Origin: a bacterium
Lineage (GTDB): Bacteria > Muiribacteriota > Ozemobacteria > Ozemobacterales > Ozemobacteraceae
NCBI GenBank assembly: GCA_016192885.1
Contig: JACPTH010000046.1
Location: 1-8,872, forward strand
Direction of reading: 5' to 3'
Length of the DNA stretch: 8,872 nt
Below the pieces are notes generated by a model. The model saw only the letters and a program-made list of their open reading frames with translations, was not told the origin of the DNA and did no database searches. The position numbers and the translations under genes were made by a program. Shown here piece after piece: positions 6,107-8,872 of the stretch. Numbering within the stretch: position 1 is the stretch's first letter; each line of letters opens with the position of its first letter.

Positions 6107-6269
6107 GGAAGGAATTTTGACGGCTCAGATCCCTTACGATTGGGGAAAAAACTAACCATTCCTCGCCCAATTACCGAAGAGATATACAAGATCCTGTTTA
6201 AAGGAAAGCCGCCATGCGAAACAATTTATGGCCTCAGGTGGGCGTTCCTTTAAGGATAAGGAGGAATAA
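6107..6269 (+). pseudogene. Remnant of the gpsA 3' end
   Basis: It translates first as EGILTAQIPYDWGKN followed by TAA, matching EGVPTTKIAYEWGKK of GpsA (residues 284-298). One G is missing from the run after TGG, as TGGGG stands where gpsA has TGGGGG. After correcting for that, the reading KKLTIPRPITEEIYKILFKG matches KKLNISLPITAEIYNILFEG (297-316). A later single-base insertion near 6234-6240 restores the length. The 163 bases correspond base for base in total length to 4244-4406, about 74 percent identical by hand count. It cannot make protein. The VanW-family ribosome binding site lies inside it. Confidence 0.85.
6258..6264 (+). promoter_or_regulatory. Ribosome binding site of the VanW-family gene, inside the gpsA remnant
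   Basis: AAGGAGG stands 4 bases before the ATG at 6269. The matching place in intact gpsA reads GAGGAAGGG, the codons for the terminal acidic residues. The signal was therefore once the end of the gpsA reading frame, and in the remnant it matches the ideal Shine-Dalgarno sequence better. Confidence 0.7.
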
Positions 6270-7507
6270 TGGCTGGTAACAGATTTGAAAAGGATTTCCA
6301 AACTCGAAAAATTTTGGGGTTATTTGCTGGGTTAGTGCTTTTGACGGGTTTCCTCGGAATAATTATCTTCGGGATTTTCAAACTGCAGGGGCCTCCCACC
6401 CTAAAAACTGAAACGCAATCAAAAGAACCCCGATTCTCCCAAAAGGAGGTTAATCTTACGCCAAATATTATAGGTTCAATTAGCGTGCAAATGGAGATTT
6501 CTTCAGAGGGAAAAGTGTTGAGAAGTCACCCCGACATGGAAACCGCAAAACTTCTTATTGAAAAAATTCCAGAGCTTCCCTTTTCCGGTTATCCAAAACC
6601 CGCCGAATTAAGAACTGATTCAAAAAGTCGACTAATTAGAATTCAAAGAGGTGTTTCGATAAGAAAAGTTGACCGAGAAAAGACGCTTGAATCAATGCTT
6701 CAAGAATTGAGAAAAAATCCTGAAAATAACCCTGTTGCATTAGAAGTCCTATCTCAATTCGATGAAGGCGACATGGGCTTCGATGCATTGCGAGAAAACG
6801 CCGGATTTAAAACAGTTTTGGCAAGTTTCTCCACCGTTCATCCCGATCATATAGATGACGCCGACCGGAATGAAAATCTTCGAATAGCCGCGGAAAGAAT
6901 TGACGGATTGGTTTTACAACCAGGGGAAGAATTTAGCTACAATAACGTGGTCGGCGCTCGAACTAGAAAAAATGGGTTCAAACCCGCAGGAGTGATTTCA
7001 AATGGGAAAATCGTGCTTGGCCTTGGGGGCGGGGTTTGCCAAGTTAGCACCTCTCTGTATCGGGTCGCTTTGCTTTCGAATTTGAAAATCCTTGAGAGAC
7101 ATAATCATTCCATTTACGAGGGAATTCCTTATGCCGATAGAGGCCTTGACGCAGCGGTGGCTTGGGGTTCCAAAGATTTTAGATTCAAAAATTCTCTTCA
7201 AATTCCTATCATTATTTCATGCATTTCGGGGAAAGGCAGCGTAGAAGTGAAATTTTTTGGAGAGCATAGGCCGTTCGATAAAGTTGATATAGTAACGCGA
7301 AACGAAAAAGAGCATCCTTATCAGGTTCAGGTCGTTCGAAAATCAAACGCTCAGGCATCTTCGAAAAAAGTTGTTCAACCCGGGGTGAAAGGTTATTCAA
7401 TTGAATCTTTTCGGTTGGTAACCCTTCACGGAACGCTACAGCCTGAAGAACCATTAGGCCGTGACCGATATCTTACTTTCCCGCAAATTGAGGAAGTAAG
7501 CAATTAG
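6269..7507 (+). CDS. Membrane-anchored VanW-family protein
   Basis: The 412-residue product has a short cytoplasmic N-terminus (MAGNRFEKDFQTRK), one membrane helix at about 15-38, then an exported part. Residues about 65-180 hold a region like those that precede VanW domains, with GVSIRKVDREKTLESMLQEL (128-147). The VanW domain spans about 183-330 with the family's signature blocks: ASFSTVHP (185-192), DGLVLQPGEEFSYN (212-225), GGGVCQVSTSLY (253-264, C257), ERHNHS (276-281) and GLDAAVAWGSKDFRFKN (292-308). Residues 331-412 form a C-terminal extension. VanW was named from vancomycin-resistance clusters, but the domain's biochemical role is not established. Its wide presence outside resistance clusters and its extracytoplasmic position suggest an envelope function. 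The gene is not evidence of resistance here. The start is fixed by AAGGAGG and by the conserved TAATG junction. It probably followed gpsA directly before the insert arrived. Confidence 0.9.
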   Translation: MAGNRFEKDFQTRKILGLFAGLVLLTGFLGIIIFGIFKLQGPPTLKTETQSKEPRFSQKEVNLTPNIIGSISVQMEISSEGKVLRSHPDMETAKLLIEKIPELPFSGYPKPAELRTDSKSRLIRIQRGVSIRKVDREKTLESMLQELRKNPENNPVALEVLSQFDEGDMGFDALRENAGFKTVLASFSTVHPDHIDDADRNENLRIAAERIDGLVLQPGEEFSYNNVVGARTRKNGFKPAGVISNGKIVLGLGGGVCQVSTSLYRVALLSNLKILERHNHSIYEGIPYADRGLDAAVAWGSKDFRFKNSLQIPIIISCISGKGSVEVKFFGEHRPFDKVDIVTRNEKEHPYQVQVVRKSNAQASSKKVVQPGVKGYSIESFRLVTLHGTLQPEEPLGRDRYLTFPQIEEVSN

Positions 7508-7512
7508 GCAAA

Positions 7513-7533
7513 ATGAAAAACAAAAGGCTATGA
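7513..7533 (+). pseudogene. Stranded start of the downstream NHL gene (MKNKRL then stop)
   Basis: ATG AAA AAC AAA AGG CTA TGA begins 5 bases after the VanW-family stop and looks like the start of a signal peptide. It stops after six codons. The NHL reading begins at this very place in another frame (GGC TAT GAA GGA, residues GYEGKG). The real gene most likely ran from this ATG through a signal peptide, now missing, into the NHL repeats. The missing length would leave remainder 2 when divided by 3. Confidence 0.5.
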
Positions 7534-7579
7534 AGGAAAAGGAGCACTGGAGTTTATTTCGCCGGAAGATCTGATTCTG

Positions 7580-8866
7580 TTGCCTAGCGGAGAAATAGTT
7601 GTAGCTGATTCAAAGAACAATCGAGTCCAAGTATTAAATTCCAACGGGCTTTTCCAACGTTTTATTAGCCTTTCAAGCGGAACTCCAGGGTTAGCTTCCT
7701 TCGTCTCCCTGATCGGCGGGGCTTGGACGGCATCCGAAACCGTTTCTCAAAAGGCTTCCCGCATGGTTAAAACTAAAGGCGAAGAGGAGAACAACAATTA
7801 TTCGGGGCCGCGGCTTGATCTTCCAATCGGCTTAGCCTTTGATAAACAGGCGCGTTTATTTGTTTCTTCTTCTGGGAACCACCGCATCTGGGTTTTCCGT
7901 TTTAAAGATGGAGCTCTCCTAAATTCGATCGGAAAAAGGGGAAGAGGGCAGGGGGAACTTGATACCCCGATGGATATTGATATTAGGCAGGATGGCACAA
8001 TTGCCGTTGCTGATTTTGGAAACCGCCGCGTGCAACTTTTAGACTCTTTGGGAAAATTTATACATGAAATTTACTATAAGGAAGAAACCAAAAAAAAGGA
8101 ACTTCGTTCTCTTGCTCCCCGAGGGGTTCTATGGCTTCCGAATGGAGACTTGTTGGTCTCTTATCCTACCTTCCACCAGGTTGTCTGCTGGAACATCAAA
8201 GGGGTTCCCATCTGGCAGTATGGCGCTTTCGGCAAGGGAAAAGGGGAGTTAAATGAACCATCTTATATGGTTCAAGGGCCTGGAGAGAATGTAATCATTT
8301 CTGACAGTCGAAATCATCGCCTTGTTGAGATAACAAATAATGGTTTTTTTGTGAAAAATTTTTCCGGACGAGGCACCACTCCTGGAAGGGTGCTTTCTCC
8401 AAGAGGGTTAGCCTTATCAAAGGAAGAATCGCTGATTATTAGCGACCAGGGAAACAACAGAATTCATTTCTTTCAATTGGGAAAGGTGGCAAGCATCATT
8501 CGTGACGCAAAGGCTTTTGCAATTAAAGACCGTTGGGATGACGCAATGCCTAGAATTGAACAAGCTTTGAACCTAGAACCCAACCAACAGGATGCAAGAG
8601 ATTTAATGGTAAATGCCCTGCATTATTTTGGAGATAGATCGTATCAAAATGAAAATTATTCCAAGGCGGAGGAATCCTACCGCCGCGTCTTAATTTACAA
8701 TCCCCAAGATAACGAAGTACCAAAAAAATTAGACGCGGTTTTTTGGGCAAAAAACAAGGACCTAATCATGAGAGTCGGATTTGCCCTGATTGGGATAATT
8801 ACCGCCCTAATTTTGTTTTGGGTCATAAAAACCATGTTTTTAAGAATTGTATTTAGCCACAAATAG
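7580..8866 (+). CDS. NHL-repeat propeller / TPR protein with C-terminal membrane anchor, 5' end apparently damaged
   Basis: Counting from the TTG at 7580 there are 428 codons, but NHL homology already starts upstream in the same frame at about 7526 (GYEGKGALEFISPEDLILLP), and an in-frame TGA lies at 7514. The given start is therefore only the first usual start codon and probably not the natural one. NHL units with the (V/I)(A/S)D-x-x-NxR pattern are VADSKNNRVQVL (8-19), VSSSGNHRIWVF (95-106), VADFGNRRVQLL (143-154), LVSYPTFHQVVCW (192-204), ISDSRNHRLVEI (240-251) and ISDQGNNRIHFF (287-298). These would give a six-bladed propeller, usually a protein- or ligand-binding scaffold. Residues 306-385 form two TPR-like helical repeats (IKDRWDDAMPRIEQALNLEP and NENYSKAEESYRRVLIYNP), and 396-416 a membrane helix, leaving a short basic tail. 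The likely role is an envelope scaffold. The stop is followed by GGAG at the edge, so the operon may continue. Confidence 0.8.
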   Translation: MPSGEIVVADSKNNRVQVLNSNGLFQRFISLSSGTPGLASFVSLIGGAWTASETVSQKASRMVKTKGEEENNNYSGPRLDLPIGLAFDKQARLFVSSSGNHRIWVFRFKDGALLNSIGKRGRGQGELDTPMDIDIRQDGTIAVADFGNRRVQLLDSLGKFIHEIYYKEETKKKELRSLAPRGVLWLPNGDLLVSYPTFHQVVCWNIKGVPIWQYGAFGKGKGELNEPSYMVQGPGENVIISDSRNHRLVEITNNGFFVKNFSGRGTTPGRVLSPRGLALSKEESLIISDQGNNRIHFFQLGKVASIIRDAKAFAIKDRWDDAMPRIEQALNLEPNQQDARDLMVNALHYFGDRSYQNENYSKAEESYRRVLIYNPQDNEVPKKLDAVFWAKNKDLIMRVGFALIGIITALILFWVIKTMFLRIVFSHK

Positions 8867-8872
8867 GAGTCT

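Larger units (their letters stand above)
6107..6325 (+). repeat. Direct repeat, copy 2: decayed gpsA 3' end plus intact start of the VanW-family gene
   Basis: This is the partner of 4244-4460. Here the gpsA side is broken and the VanW side is in use, the reverse of copy 1. The two copies flank 1646 unique bases (4461-6106) that hold only the peptide gene and the secreted-protein gene. Confidence 0.85.

Noticed and set aside
6269..7507. Vancomycin-resistance gene
   Set aside because: VanW domains occur widely outside resistance clusters. No D-Ala-D-Lac ligase, VanH, VanX or VanRS-type gene is present, and the surroundings look Gram-negative.
1..8872. CRISPR arrays, tRNA, rRNA or known riboswitches
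   Set aside because: No regularly spaced repeats, no cloverleaf with CCA-type ends, and no recognisable rRNA or riboswitch core were seen on either strand.

Overview
The window is a stretch of chromosome from an unidentified Gram-negative bacterium of moderate, fairly low GC content. Evidence for this is the GTPase Der next to the PlsY/GpsA glycerolipid pair, exported and membrane-anchored proteins, and an intergenic repeat whose accidental translation reads IPACAGMT, a junk peptide common in proteobacterial and related genomes. The phylum cannot be fixed from these genes. Candidates such as Desulfobacterota or Nitrospinota are a guess.

Layout. Bases 1-866 (minus strand) hold the first 288 codons of a membrane sensor with a dCache-like extracytoplasmic domain; its output domain lies beyond the left edge. 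Between this gene and der are about 510 bases without a gene. They hold a near-perfect 33-base palindrome in front of the sensor gene, a 149-base MITE-like element with 13-base terminal inverted repeats and two inner hairpins, and a good sigma70-type promoter just before der. All later genes are on the plus strand and look like one operon: der (1380-2699), a hairpin-rich spacer, plsY (2876-3396), gpsA (3396-4406), a small double-glycine-leader peptide gene (4492-4731), an unknown secreted protein (4743-6089), a VanW-family protein (6269-7507), and an NHL-propeller/TPR membrane protein (about 7580-8866).

The most striking feature is structural. The end of gpsA plus the beginning of the VanW-family gene is present twice, at 4244-4460 and 6107-6325, as diverged direct repeats. 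In the first copy gpsA is intact and the VanW start has decayed. In the second copy gpsA is a frameshifted remnant and the VanW gene is intact. Between the copies lie exactly two genes: the double-glycine peptide and the secreted protein. This is the pattern expected if a circle carrying the gpsA-vanW junction had integrated by homologous recombination, or if a tandem duplication had decayed. The ancestral operon was probably plsY-gpsA-vanW, with TAATG stop/start overlaps at both junctions.

Two further genes look damaged. plsY lacks about 50 codons, including the conserved GGKG loop, and changes frame at the gap. The NHL gene has lost its 5' end next to a stranded MKNKRL start. These may be real deletions or assembly faults. 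Together the region joins ribosome assembly (Der), the first steps of phospholipid synthesis (GpsA makes glycerol-3-phosphate, PlsY acylates it) and envelope proteins, with a two-gene insert that may be a secreted-peptide module.
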